A program made the translations under genes and the position numbers. Source: Bradyrhizobium macuxiense (GTDB lineage Bacteria > Pseudomonadota > Alphaproteobacteria > Rhizobiales > Xanthobacteraceae). From it: a stretch of 64,000 nucleotides of DNA. Below the pieces are notes generated by a model, which had not been told where the DNA came from, ran no database searches, and was given only the letters and a program-made list of their open reading frames with translations. This document shows, in pieces, positions 1 to 6,538 of this stretch (the stretch's first letter is position 1; each line of letters opens with the position of its first letter). The DNA lies in the NCBI RefSeq assembly GCF_007993935.1, contig NZ_VITY01000002.1, positions 620,001-684,000 of the forward strand, read 5' to 3'.

Positions 1-504
1 CACGGCGTCGCGGCGGGCCCAATGGCACCGGTCGTGCAGGAGCTCGGCGCGCTGCCCGATCAGGACATCCGCGCGATGGCGGTCTACCTCGCCTCGTTCA
101 ACGCGACCGCCGACCAGCCGACCCACGATGCCATTGCTGCGAAACTGGAGGCTAGCACCGTAGTGACCACGGCCGCCTCGGCGGGCGCGCGGATCTATCA
201 AGGCGCCTGCGCGGTCTGCCACGAGGTCGGCGGTCCGCCTTTGTTCGGCAGCCGGCCGTCGCTGGCGCTCAACAGCAACCTCCATAGCGACGCCCCCGAC
301 AACCTGATCCAGGTGATCCTGCACGGGATTGCCAAGCCGGCCGTGACCGATCTCGGCTATATGCCGGCGTTCCGGGACAGCATGTCCGACGGCCAAATCG
401 CCGAGCTCGCCTCCTTCCTCCGCAGCCAGTTCGCCCCCGGCAAGCCGGCCTGGACCGATGTCGCCGCCACGGTCGGCCGTATACGGCAGACCATAGCGCG
501 CTGA
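1..504 (+). CDS. c-type cytochrome, C-terminal part (5' end outside window)
   Basis: The frame is open from the first base, so the Met at base 22 is internal and the true start lies upstream. Visible are the end of one heme domain (a Pro-Met-Ala-Pro-Val segment that would carry the axial Met, then an IRAMAVYLASF helix) and a complete second domain with a CAVCH heme-binding motif and a later GYMPAF segment for its axial Met. This layout matches multi-heme cytochrome subunits of periplasmic alcohol, aldehyde or nicotinate-type molybdenum dehydrogenases, which pass electrons to the respiratory chain. The exact partner cannot be seen. The nicotinate phosphoribosyltransferase gene follows 61 bp downstream, which hints at nicotinate metabolism, but that is only context. 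Confidence 0.85.
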   Translation, partial: HGVAAGPMAPVVQELGALPDQDIRAMAVYLASFNATADQPTHDAIAAKLEASTVVTTAASAGARIYQGACAVCHEVGGPPLFGSRPSLALNSNLHSDAPDNLIQVILHGIAKPAVTDLGYMPAFRDSMSDGQIAELASFLRSQFAPGKPAWTDVAATVGRIRQTIAR

Positions 505-565
505 CCTGCCATGTTCCGCCCGATACCCACTGGGCGGGCGCCGCGGGGCAGGCTAAGGTTCCCGC

Positions 566-1870
566 ATGACCGTGACAGATATCGCGACCCGGACCTACAA
601 CCACGGCTGGCGGCTCGACCCGATCGTGCGCAGCCTGCTGGACACCGATTTCTACAAGCTGTTGATGCAGCAGATGATCCGGGAATCCTATCCGGACACC
701 CGCACGACCTTTTCGGTGATCAACCGCTCGACCCATATCCGGCTCGCCGAGGTCATCGACGAGGGTGAGCTGCGCGCCCAGCTCGACCACGCCCGCACCA
801 TCCGCTTCTCCAAGAAAGAACTGATCTGGCTCGCCGGTAACACGTTCTACGGCAAGACCCAGATGTTCTCGCCCGATTTCATCAACTGGCTCTCGACCTT
901 CCGCCTGCCCGAATACGAGCTGAACAAGGTCGACGGCCAGTATGAGCTGCATTTCCACGGGCCGTGGACCCATACCACGATGTGGGAGATCCCGGCGCTC
1001 GCGATCCTCAACGAGCTGCGCTCGCGCGCGGCGACCAAGACCTATGGCCGCTTCGCGCTCGACGTGCTCTACGCCCGCGCCAAGGCCAAGCTGTGGACCA
1101 AGGTCGAGCGGCTGCGCAAGCTGGACGGCCTGCGGCTGTCCGATTTCGGCACGCGCCGCCGTCATGGCTTCCTTTGGCAGCGCTGGTGCGTCGAGGCGGT
1201 GAAGGAAGGCCTCGGTTCCTCCTTCACCGGAACCTCGAACGTGCTGCTCGCGATGGACAACGACCTCGAGGCGATCGGCACCAACGCGCATGAGCTGCCG
1301 ATGGTGGCTGCTGCACTCGCCAATTCCGACGAGGAATTGCGCTGGGCGCCCTATCAGATCCTCGACCAGTGGCGTCATGCCTATGGCGGCAACCTCCTGA
1401 TCGCGCTGCCCGACGCCTTCGGCACCAAGCCGTTCCTGCGCGACGCGCCGGAATGGGTCGCCGACTGGACCGGCTTCCGGCCCGACAGCGCGCCGCCGAT
1501 CACCGCCGGCGAAGAGATCATCAAGTGGTGGAAGCAGAAGGGCCGCGATCCCAAGGAGAAGCTCCTGGTGTTCTCCGACGCGATGGATGTCGGCTCGATC
1601 GAGGAGACGTTCCATCACTTCAAGGGGCGCGTCCGCGTCAGCTTCGGCTGGGGCACCAATCTCACCAATGATTTCATCGGCTGCGCGCCCGACGGCTCCG
1701 CCGAGCTCGATCCGATCTCGATCGTCTGCAAGGTGACGTCGGTCGACGGTCGCCCGGCCGTGAAACTCTCCGACAATCCGGAGAAGGCGACCGGCATCCC
1801 CACAGAGGTCGAGCGCTATTTGCGCGTGTTCGGCAATGTCGGCCGCGTTCGCACCGCAGTTCACGTATAG
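566..1870 (+). CDS. pncB: nicotinate phosphoribosyltransferase
   Basis: The 434-residue product condenses nicotinate with phosphoribosyl pyrophosphate to nicotinate mononucleotide, with ATP hydrolysis, in the Preiss-Handler NAD salvage pathway in the cytoplasm. Family hallmarks are the N-terminal [13 protein letters not shown] segment (residues 25-37), FGTRRRHGF around residues 194-202, and GTNAHELPM around 238-246, whose His242 corresponds to the phosphorylated histidine of the family. Length is typical of the long bacterial form. The ATG at 566 has a CTAAGG ribosome-binding site about 8 bp upstream. It lies between a cytochrome c gene and metY on the same strand; the 45-bp gap to metY is too short to hold a riboswitch. 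Confidence 0.95.
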   Translation: MTVTDIATRTYNHGWRLDPIVRSLLDTDFYKLLMQQMIRESYPDTRTTFSVINRSTHIRLAEVIDEGELRAQLDHARTIRFSKKELIWLAGNTFYGKTQMFSPDFINWLSTFRLPEYELNKVDGQYELHFHGPWTHTTMWEIPALAILNELRSRAATKTYGRFALDVLYARAKAKLWTKVERLRKLDGLRLSDFGTRRRHGFLWQRWCVEAVKEGLGSSFTGTSNVLLAMDNDLEAIGTNAHELPMVAAALANSDEELRWAPYQILDQWRHAYGGNLLIALPDAFGTKPFLRDAPEWVADWTGFRPDSAPPITAGEEIIKWWKQKGRDPKEKLLVFSDAMDVGSIEETFHHFKGRVRVSFGWGTNLTNDFIGCAPDGSAELDPISIVCKVTSVDGRPAVKLSDNPEKATGIPTEVERYLRVFGNVGRVRTAVHV

Positions 1871-1915
1871 ACCTTCAGACCAAATATCCTCATCGACTGA
1901 CCTGACGAGCTTCGC

Positions 1916-3211
1916 ATGCCCGCACCCAAGCCGCCTGCCTTCGAAACCCTGAGCCTGCATGCCGGCCAGCGCCCCGATCCCGCAACCGGCGCACGCGCGG
2001 TTCCGATCTATCAGACCACGTCGTACGTGTTCCAGGACGCCGACCATGCCGCAGCGCTGTTCAACCTCGAACGCGCCGGCCACATCTACACGCGCATCTC
2101 CAACCCGACGACTGCCGTTTTGGAAGAACGCATCGCCGCGCTCGAATGCGGCGTCGGCGCAATCTGCACCGCCAGCGGCATGGCCGCGATGCATCTTGCG
2201 ATCGCAACGCTGCTCAATGCCGGCGACCACATCGTCGCGTCCGCCTCGCTCTATGGCGGCACCATCAATTTGCTCGCGCACACGCTGCCGCGCTTCGGCA
2301 TCACCACGACCTTCGTGAAGCCGCGCGCGCTGGATGAATTCCGCGCCGCGATCAGGCCGAACACGCGGCTCGTGATCGGCGAGACCATCGGCAATCCCGG
2401 CCTCGAAGTGCTCGATATCCCAGCGGTCGCGCAAATCGCGCATGATGCGAAGATTCCGCTCCTGATCGACAACACGTTCGCGACGCCTTACCTCAGCCAG
2501 CCGATCGAGCTCGGCGCCGACATCACGATGAACTCGGCGACCAAGTGGATGGGCGGCCACGGCATCGCGATCGGCGGCGTCATCGTCGACGGCGGCCGGT
2601 TCGACTGGCGCGCCTCCGGCAAATTCCCGCAGCTGACCGAGCCCTATGCCGGCTATCACGGCATCGTCTTCGACGAGCAGTTCGGCAAGGCCGCCTTCAT
2701 CATGCGCGCCCGCACCGAGGGGCTGCGCGATTTCGGCGCCTGCCTGTCGCCGACCAACGCCTTCCAGCTGCTGCAGGGCATCGAGACGCTCGGCGTCCGC
2801 ATGGACCGCCACGTCAGCAACACCCATGCGGTGCTGGGCGCCCTTGCCGCCAACAAGGCGGTCGACTGGGTGCTGCATCCGTCGCTGGAGACGCATCCCG
2901 ACTACGCGCTGGCGAAGAAGCTGCTGCCGCGCGGCGCCGGCTCGATCATCAGCTTCGGCATCAAGGGCGGCCGCGCCGCCGGCAAGAAGTTCATCGAAAG
3001 CCTGAAGCTGATCAGCCATCTCGCCAATGTCGGCGACGCCAAGACGCTGGTGATCCATCCTGCCAGCACCACGCATCAGCAGATGGACGCCGAACAGCTC
3101 AAGGCCGCCGGAATCGGCGAGGAGCTGGTGCGGCTCTCGGTCGGCATCGAAACCGCTGACGATATCATCGACGATCTCGGCCAGGCGCTGCGCGCCTCGC
3201 AAAGGACTTGA
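1916..3211 (+). CDS. metY: O-acetylhomoserine aminocarboxypropyltransferase (sulfhydrylase)
   Basis: The 431-residue product belongs to the Cys/Met-metabolism PLP enzymes. It would make homocysteine from O-acetylhomoserine and sulfide (direct sulfhydrylation) in methionine synthesis. PLP-fold features are SNPTTAVLEERIAALE (62-77), the phosphate-binding CTASGMAAMH region (84-93), the DNTFATPYL motif (185-193) and the Schiff-base Lys210 in NSATKWMGGHG. The C-terminal STTHQQ motif that binds the substrate carboxylate is present. Length and start match the OAH sulfhydrylase branch rather than shorter cystathionine gamma-synthases. The stop codon lies six bases before the likely start of the following hydrolase gene, suggesting one transcript. 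Confidence 0.93.
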   Translation: MPAPKPPAFETLSLHAGQRPDPATGARAVPIYQTTSYVFQDADHAAALFNLERAGHIYTRISNPTTAVLEERIAALECGVGAICTASGMAAMHLAIATLLNAGDHIVASASLYGGTINLLAHTLPRFGITTTFVKPRALDEFRAAIRPNTRLVIGETIGNPGLEVLDIPAVAQIAHDAKIPLLIDNTFATPYLSQPIELGADITMNSATKWMGGHGIAIGGVIVDGGRFDWRASGKFPQLTEPYAGYHGIVFDEQFGKAAFIMRARTEGLRDFGACLSPTNAFQLLQGIETLGVRMDRHVSNTHAVLGALAANKAVDWVLHPSLETHPDYALAKKLLPRGAGSIISFGIKGGRAAGKKFIESLKLISHLANVGDAKTLVIHPASTTHQQMDAEQLKAAGIGEELVRLSVGIETADDIIDDLGQALRASQRT

Positions 3212-3216
3212 GCGCC

Positions 3217-3996
3217 ATGCAGCTTTCAGTGAACGGGGCAGACACCTTCATCGCCACCGGCGGTAAGCCATTCGATAGATCGCTGCCGGCCGTGGTGATG
3301 ATCCACGGCGCCGGCTTCGACTCTTCGACCTGGGCGCTGCACAGCCGCTGGTTCGCCCATCACGGCTATTCCGTGCTGGCGCCCGATCTGCCCGGCCACG
3401 GCCGCTCGGCCGGCAAGCCGCTCGCGACCATCGCCGAGATGGCCGACTGGATCGCCGCGCTGATCATCGCCGCCGGCGCGGCGAAGGCGCGGCTGATCGG
3501 CCACTCGATGGGCTCGCTGATCGCGATCGAGACCTCGGCGCGGCATCCCGACAAGGTCTCGGGCCTCGCGCTGATCGGCACCGCGGCTACCATGACGGTC
3601 GGCCCCGATCTGCTGAAGGCCGCCGAAGCAAATGACACAGCCGCGATCGACATGGTCTCGATCTGGGGCCTCGGCTTCAAGGCCGAGCTCGGCGGCAGCC
3701 TTGCGCCGGGCCTGTGGATGCACCAGGGCGCGCAGCGGGTGCTGCAGGAGGCCAAGCCCGGCGTGCTCTACACCGACCTCAACGCCTGCAATGCCTATCA
3801 GAACGCACTGACGGCTGCTGCCGCAGTCAAGGTGCCCGCGACCTTCATCCTCGGCGAACGCGACATGATGACGCCAGCCAAGGCCGGCAAAGCGCTCGCC
3901 GCCGCAACGCCGAATGCGCGCACCGTCGTGCTGCCGGGCGCCGGCCACATGATGATGGTCGAGCAGCCCGACGAGCTGCTGGCTGCGCTGCAGTAG
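3217..3996 (+). CDS. alpha/beta hydrolase
   Basis: A 259-residue alpha/beta-hydrolase-fold protein with HGAGFDSSTW as the oxyanion-hole region (residues 30-39), the DLPGHGRS turn, the nucleophile elbow GHSMGS with Ser97, the acid in the LGERDMM segment and His in GAGHMMM near the end. All three catalytic residues are present. Substrate is unknown. I chose ATG 3217 because AAAGGA at 3201-3206 is about 10 bp upstream. A TTG at 3208, overlapping the metY stop, is also in frame but would leave no spacing. No signal peptide, so cytoplasmic. Cotranscription with metY is likely from spacing, but a role in methionine metabolism is not implied by the sequence. Confidence 0.85.
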   Translation: MQLSVNGADTFIATGGKPFDRSLPAVVMIHGAGFDSSTWALHSRWFAHHGYSVLAPDLPGHGRSAGKPLATIAEMADWIAALIIAAGAAKARLIGHSMGSLIAIETSARHPDKVSGLALIGTAATMTVGPDLLKAAEANDTAAIDMVSIWGLGFKAELGGSLAPGLWMHQGAQRVLQEAKPGVLYTDLNACNAYQNALTAAAAVKVPATFILGERDMMTPAKAGKALAAATPNARTVVLPGAGHMMMVEQPDELLAALQ

Positions 3997-4002
3997 CGCC
4001 GC

Positions 4003-4062
4003 CCTTCCCTTCTCCCCTCATGTCCGCCGTAGCCTTGGCGAAGGCGGATGTGGGAGAAGGTG
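4003..4062. repeat. intergenic inverted repeat (GTCCGCC...GGCGGAT type)
   Basis: The 307-bp gap between the hydrolase stop and the start at 4304 begins with an imperfect palindrome: CATGTCCGCC (4019-4028) against GGCGGATGTG (4043-4052), flanked by further complementary arms CCTTCTCC and GGAGAAGG. Just after a stop codon, it could fold in RNA and end or protect the upstream transcript. The rest of the gap holds no gene I can support, only the upstream region of the small secreted protein. Confidence 0.6.
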
Positions 4063-4303
4063 GCGCGCAACGAGCGCCCCCAAAATATCGAAAACAACCC
4101 CATGCAAAGCAGCAGAGCGCCCCGCCGGCGCTTGGACAAGTAACTTGACGCGTCGGGCAAATCAGCGATATCTTCTATTATTCCGAATTCCTGCAAATGC
4201 GATAAGTCCGAGAGCGGGCAGAAGCGAGATTCGAGCCCGCCAGGAGTGAATTAGCTTGCCTTGCTTTGAGTCCTTTTGCACTCTCAGGCTAGGAGGCCGG
4301 TGC

Positions 4304-4585
4304 ATGATGAAGATGGTGACCGTCGCCTGCGCTCTCGGAGCGGCCCTGGTGCTGTACAACCTTGGGACGTCCGGTGCTGAAGCCCGGACGCGGAAGGCAC
4401 AAATCGTACATGAACGGACGAGGATTGTTATCCCGACGCCCGTGATAAGGCCTACGCCGTGGGATTATTACATTGTTCCACGATATCGCTATCGCCCTGA
4501 AGACGACCGGGTCGATCCCTACGGCCCGCCCCTGGTGTCGTCGTGGGAACTCTATGAGGGTTGGCGGTGGCCATACTGGTGGTGA
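4304..4585 (+). CDS. small secreted protein, unknown function
   Basis: A 93-residue protein with an N-terminal hydrophobic stretch (about residues 4-20) ending near a GAEA site, so probably exported by Sec. The mature part is rich in Arg, Pro, Tyr and Trp: repeated I-P-T-P and R-P-T-P units, then YYIVPRYRYRPEDD, and an aromatic C-terminus ending WRWPYWW. I recognise no domain. ATG 4304 is preceded by a perfect AGGAGG at 4291-4296 with a 7-bp spacer, which decides the start; upstream in-frame codons lack a ribosome-binding site. It stands alone between two palindromic repeats. Similar small Tyr/Pro/Arg-rich secreted proteins are common hypothetical genes in rhizobia, as far as I recall. Confidence 0.7.
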   Translation: MMKMVTVACALGAALVLYNLGTSGAEARTRKAQIVHERTRIVIPTPVIRPTPWDYYIVPRYRYRPEDDRVDPYGPPLVSSWELYEGWRWPYWW

Positions 4586-4641
4586 GCAGCGAAAGCGCGA
4601 TGAGATTAGGTCGAATCGTCATCACGCTTTAGCTTCTTGTT

Positions 4642-4689
4642 GAGCATGATCTTTTCGGAAAACCGCTTCGCACTTTTCCGGATCATGCT
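4642..4689. repeat. REP-like hairpin, AGCATGATC family, copy 1
   Basis: A 48-bp palindrome with outer arms AGCATGATC / GATCATGCT and inner arms CGGAAAA / TTTTCCG around a CCGCTTCGCAC loop. It lies between the converging ends of the small secreted protein and the VOC gene, and its right end directly abuts the VOC stop codon (TAA complement at 4690-4692). Three more copies are at 22432, 24051 and 56481. It probably folds in RNA as a 3'-end stabiliser or terminator. Confidence 0.85.
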
Positions 4690-5559
4690 TTAGCGCTTGG
4701 TCTTGTGAAGCACCATCCTGCCCTTTGAAGCAATGCCACCCCAGCTGGCAGACCAACCGACTTCCGAGGTGGAGGGGCGTTCGGTGCGGGTCTGATCCCA
4801 ACTGCCCTGCAACGCAAACAGGGCGCCCTGGGGATCGGCACATCGAACGATCCAGCAACCATCGGGCAACTCGATCGGACCCTGGAGGACCCGGCCTCCG
4901 CCAGCATGAACGCGCTTGGCGGCCGTGCCGACGTCGTCGACATTGAAGTAGTAGAGCCAACAGGGCTGCGATACGCTCGGAAGCTTGGTGAGCATGCCGC
5001 CGATCGTCTGCCCGGCCGCCGAAAACACTTCATACACGTCTGCCGGATCGGCTCCAGCATGGGCCTTCTGCCAGCCAAGCAGCTCGCCGTAAAACGCAAA
5101 GATCTTGCTCCGGTCTTCAGCCAGCAACTCGTGCCAGCCCACGCACCCGGGCTCGTCCAATCCGCCGGGTTGCCGTTGGCCATATGTCGGTCCAGTGACC
5201 AGCGCAAACGTCGCGCCTTGCGGATCGGCGACCACTGAGATTCGGCCGATATTGCTGTCGGTCGGCGATACCAGGATGGCGCCGCCAAGACGGCGGATCT
5301 GCGCGGCCTTCGCATCCATGTCATCGACGGCGACGTAGCCGATCCATCTCGGCGTTGCGCCCAATCGCAGCCCTTCTTCGGGAAGCTCCATGAGCCCAAC
5401 CACCGGCGTGTCGCCTGCAGTAAGCACCGTATAGGCCAGCTCCGGCGTCGACGCATCTTCCGTCGCCCAGCCAACGACCTTGCCATAGAAGGCAGCTGCT
5501 GCCCGCATGTCCGTCGTCAGGAGTTCATACCAGGCGAAGCGTCCGGGCTGATCGACCAA
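4690..5559 (-). CDS. tandem VOC (glyoxalase/bleomycin-resistance-like) protein
   Basis: Two vicinal-oxygen-chelate domains in one chain. The first covers about residues 5-125 (FAWYELLTTDMRAAAAFYGKVVGW at its start, given here only as a landmark from residue 8). The second covers about 135-250 and begins with VGWHELLAEDRSKIFAFYGEL. Both end with a DPQGA-type strand (ADPQGATFAL and ADPQGALFAL). Such two-domain VOC proteins resemble the 27-kDa antigen / hydroxylase family and usually have no known substrate. No ATG is available: TTG at 5559 has AGGGA 7 bp upstream, while the longer TTG start at 5589 has no ribosome-binding site. Gives 289 residues. The domain call is firm; the reaction is unknown. 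Confidence 0.8.
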   Translation of the reverse strand: MVDQPGRFAWYELLTTDMRAAAAFYGKVVGWATEDASTPELAYTVLTAGDTPVVGLMELPEEGLRLGATPRWIGYVAVDDMDAKAAQIRRLGGAILVSPTDSNIGRISVVADPQGATFALVTGPTYGQRQPGGLDEPGCVGWHELLAEDRSKIFAFYGELLGWQKAHAGADPADVYEVFSAAGQTIGGMLTKLPSVSQPCWLYYFNVDDVGTAAKRVHAGGGRVLQGPIELPDGCWIVRCADPQGALFALQGSWDQTRTERPSTSEVGWSASWGGIASKGRMVLHKTKR

Positions 5560-5710
5560 GTTAATTTCCCTGTTCAAGCGGGCCGGCAATTGCGCACTGC
5601 ATCAAACCGCACCCGTCGCAATCCGCCCGCGGGCGCGGATATTCGGCGCCATTGATGAAATTGCGGCGATATTGTTCATGAAGATGAATGCAAGCTAGCC
5701 TCATTACATT

Positions 5711-5740
5711 TCGTGTATCCCTAAATCGTGTATCCCTAAA
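5711..5740 (+). promoter_or_regulatory. perfect 15-bp tandem repeat upstream of the RiPP precursor
   Basis: TCGTGTATCCCTAAA occurs twice in direct, immediate succession (5711-5725 and 5726-5740), about 75 bp before the precursor start. The flanking region is distinctly more AT-rich than its neighbours. The placement suits a regulator-binding site or part of the promoter, but no regulator gene is adjacent. The rest of the 256-bp gap from 5560 has no coding signal. Confidence 0.45.
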
Positions 5741-5815
5741 TCTTGCCTGCCCTGTTCGCTCGGCGTAGGATCACGGCCTTCGGAGATCCTTCTTCCAACA
5801 TTGGAGGATGCGGCC

Positions 5816-6289
5816 ATGCAGCGGGTGAAGCAAGCTTCGAAAAAGAGGCGAATGACCAAAGCCGCGATGCCGGCGCTGGGAGTAGCCGGTCTAACCTTTT
5901 CGCTGGCGGGAAGTGCATCGGCTTCGGCCGTACCGACCGGCGACGTTCAACACAGGCCGAGCTTCGCGCCCGGCCAGGTGACCGCGCTCAGCGAGGAAGA
6001 ACTCGCCGACGTCAACCTCGCCACCTTCCATCTCAATCTCATCGACCATGGAAGCGTCGCGGGCGGTGTGCTGCTCGCGCGGGGATGCGGTGGTTGTCAT
6101 GGCTGCGGAGGCGCCAGAGGTTGCGGAGGCTGCAGAGGCTGCGGCGGATGTAGAGCGTGCAGAGGCTGCCGCTGCGGCGTCGGTTGCGGTGGATGTGGCG
6201 GCTGCGGCGTTGGCTGGATCGGGGTAGGCGTGCCATGGGTGACCTGCGCAGGGTGCTGTGCATCGTGGGGCCGCTGCCGCTGGTGCTAG
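5816..6289 (+). CDS. Cys/Gly-rich RiPP (TOMM) precursor peptide
   Basis: A 157-residue protein in three parts. Residues 1-38: basic KKRR followed by a weakly hydrophobic stretch and an ASASA site, looking like a Sec or Tat signal peptide. Residues 39-89: an acidic leader-like segment with LSEEELADVNLATFHLNLID (59-78). Residues 90-157: the core, with 18 Cys. From 91 to 130 Cys recurs at nearly every third residue (91, 94, 97, 103, 106, 109, 112, 115, 118, 124, 127, 130; Ala replaces Cys at 100, and Cys120 is one residue out of phase), separated by Gly, Arg, His or Ala. The gene sits just before a fused cyclodehydratase and a SagB dehydrogenase, so it is almost certainly their substrate; the pattern recalls the CxxCxx cores of Bacillus heterocycloanthracin-type peptides. 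ATG 5816 has GGAGG 8 bp upstream. A metal-binding Cys-rich protein is the alternative, less likely given the neighbours. Confidence 0.85.
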   Translation: MQRVKQASKKRRMTKAAMPALGVAGLTFSLAGSASASAVPTGDVQHRPSFAPGQVTALSEEELADVNLATFHLNLIDHGSVAGGVLLARGCGGCHGCGGARGCGGCRGCGGCRACRGCRCGVGCGGCGGCGVGWIGVGVPWVTCAGCCASWGRCRWC

Positions 6290-6333
6290 GAAGCAGCGCT
6301 CCCTGACTATGCATCGACACGTCGCGATTTCAT

Positions 6334-6370
6334 TGGCCGGGTCCGCGAACGACCCGGCCATTTCTTTGCT
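6334..6370 (+). terminator. rho-independent terminator/attenuator after the precursor
   Basis: Perfect 10-bp stem TGGCCGGGTC (6334-6343) / GACCCGGCCA (6351-6360) with a 7-base loop, followed by TTTCTTTGCTTTC. It lies 45 bp after the precursor stop and 170 bp before the ycaO start. Partial termination here would give more precursor than enzyme. Confidence 0.8.
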
Positions 6371-6435
6371 TTCGTCACAACCTTCGCCGCGCCTGGCTGG
6401 TCAGCTTGCCGATGGCGGGCGAGTGTGATCCAACT

Positions 6436-6448
6436 TATTCGACGAATA
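6436..6448. promoter_or_regulatory. 13-bp perfect palindrome upstream of ycaO
   Basis: TATTCG-A-CGAATA, 90 bp before the cyclodehydratase start and downstream of the terminator. Possible operator for a second promoter driving the maturation genes. No independent support. Confidence 0.3.
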
Positions 6449-6538
6449 GTCGAGCTCGGCGCAAAAGTTGAGCGGGGCAGTGGTTTGCCGGGCGCCGGCA
6501 ACCGGCAGTGACGGGAACAGGATCGGCGTGCTGACCCG

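Noticed and set aside
1871..1915. SAM-type riboswitch upstream of metY
   Set aside because: Only 45 bp separate pncB and metY, too short for the aptamer plus expression platform, and no matching stem is visible.
269..3202. 977-codon open frame on the minus strand
   Set aside because: It runs antisense through pncB and metY and its product is low-complexity Arg/Ala/Gly/Asp-rich, as expected from GC-rich third-position bias. No domain is seen.
4200..4260. tRNA-like T-loop sequence (GATTCGAGCCC)
   Set aside because: No matching acceptor, D or anticodon arms can be folded around it.
5816..6289. Cys-rich protein as a metallothionein or structural keratin-like protein
   Set aside because: The leader-like acidic segment and the directly following cyclodehydratase and dehydrogenase make a RiPP precursor far more likely, although metal binding was not excluded by sequence alone.
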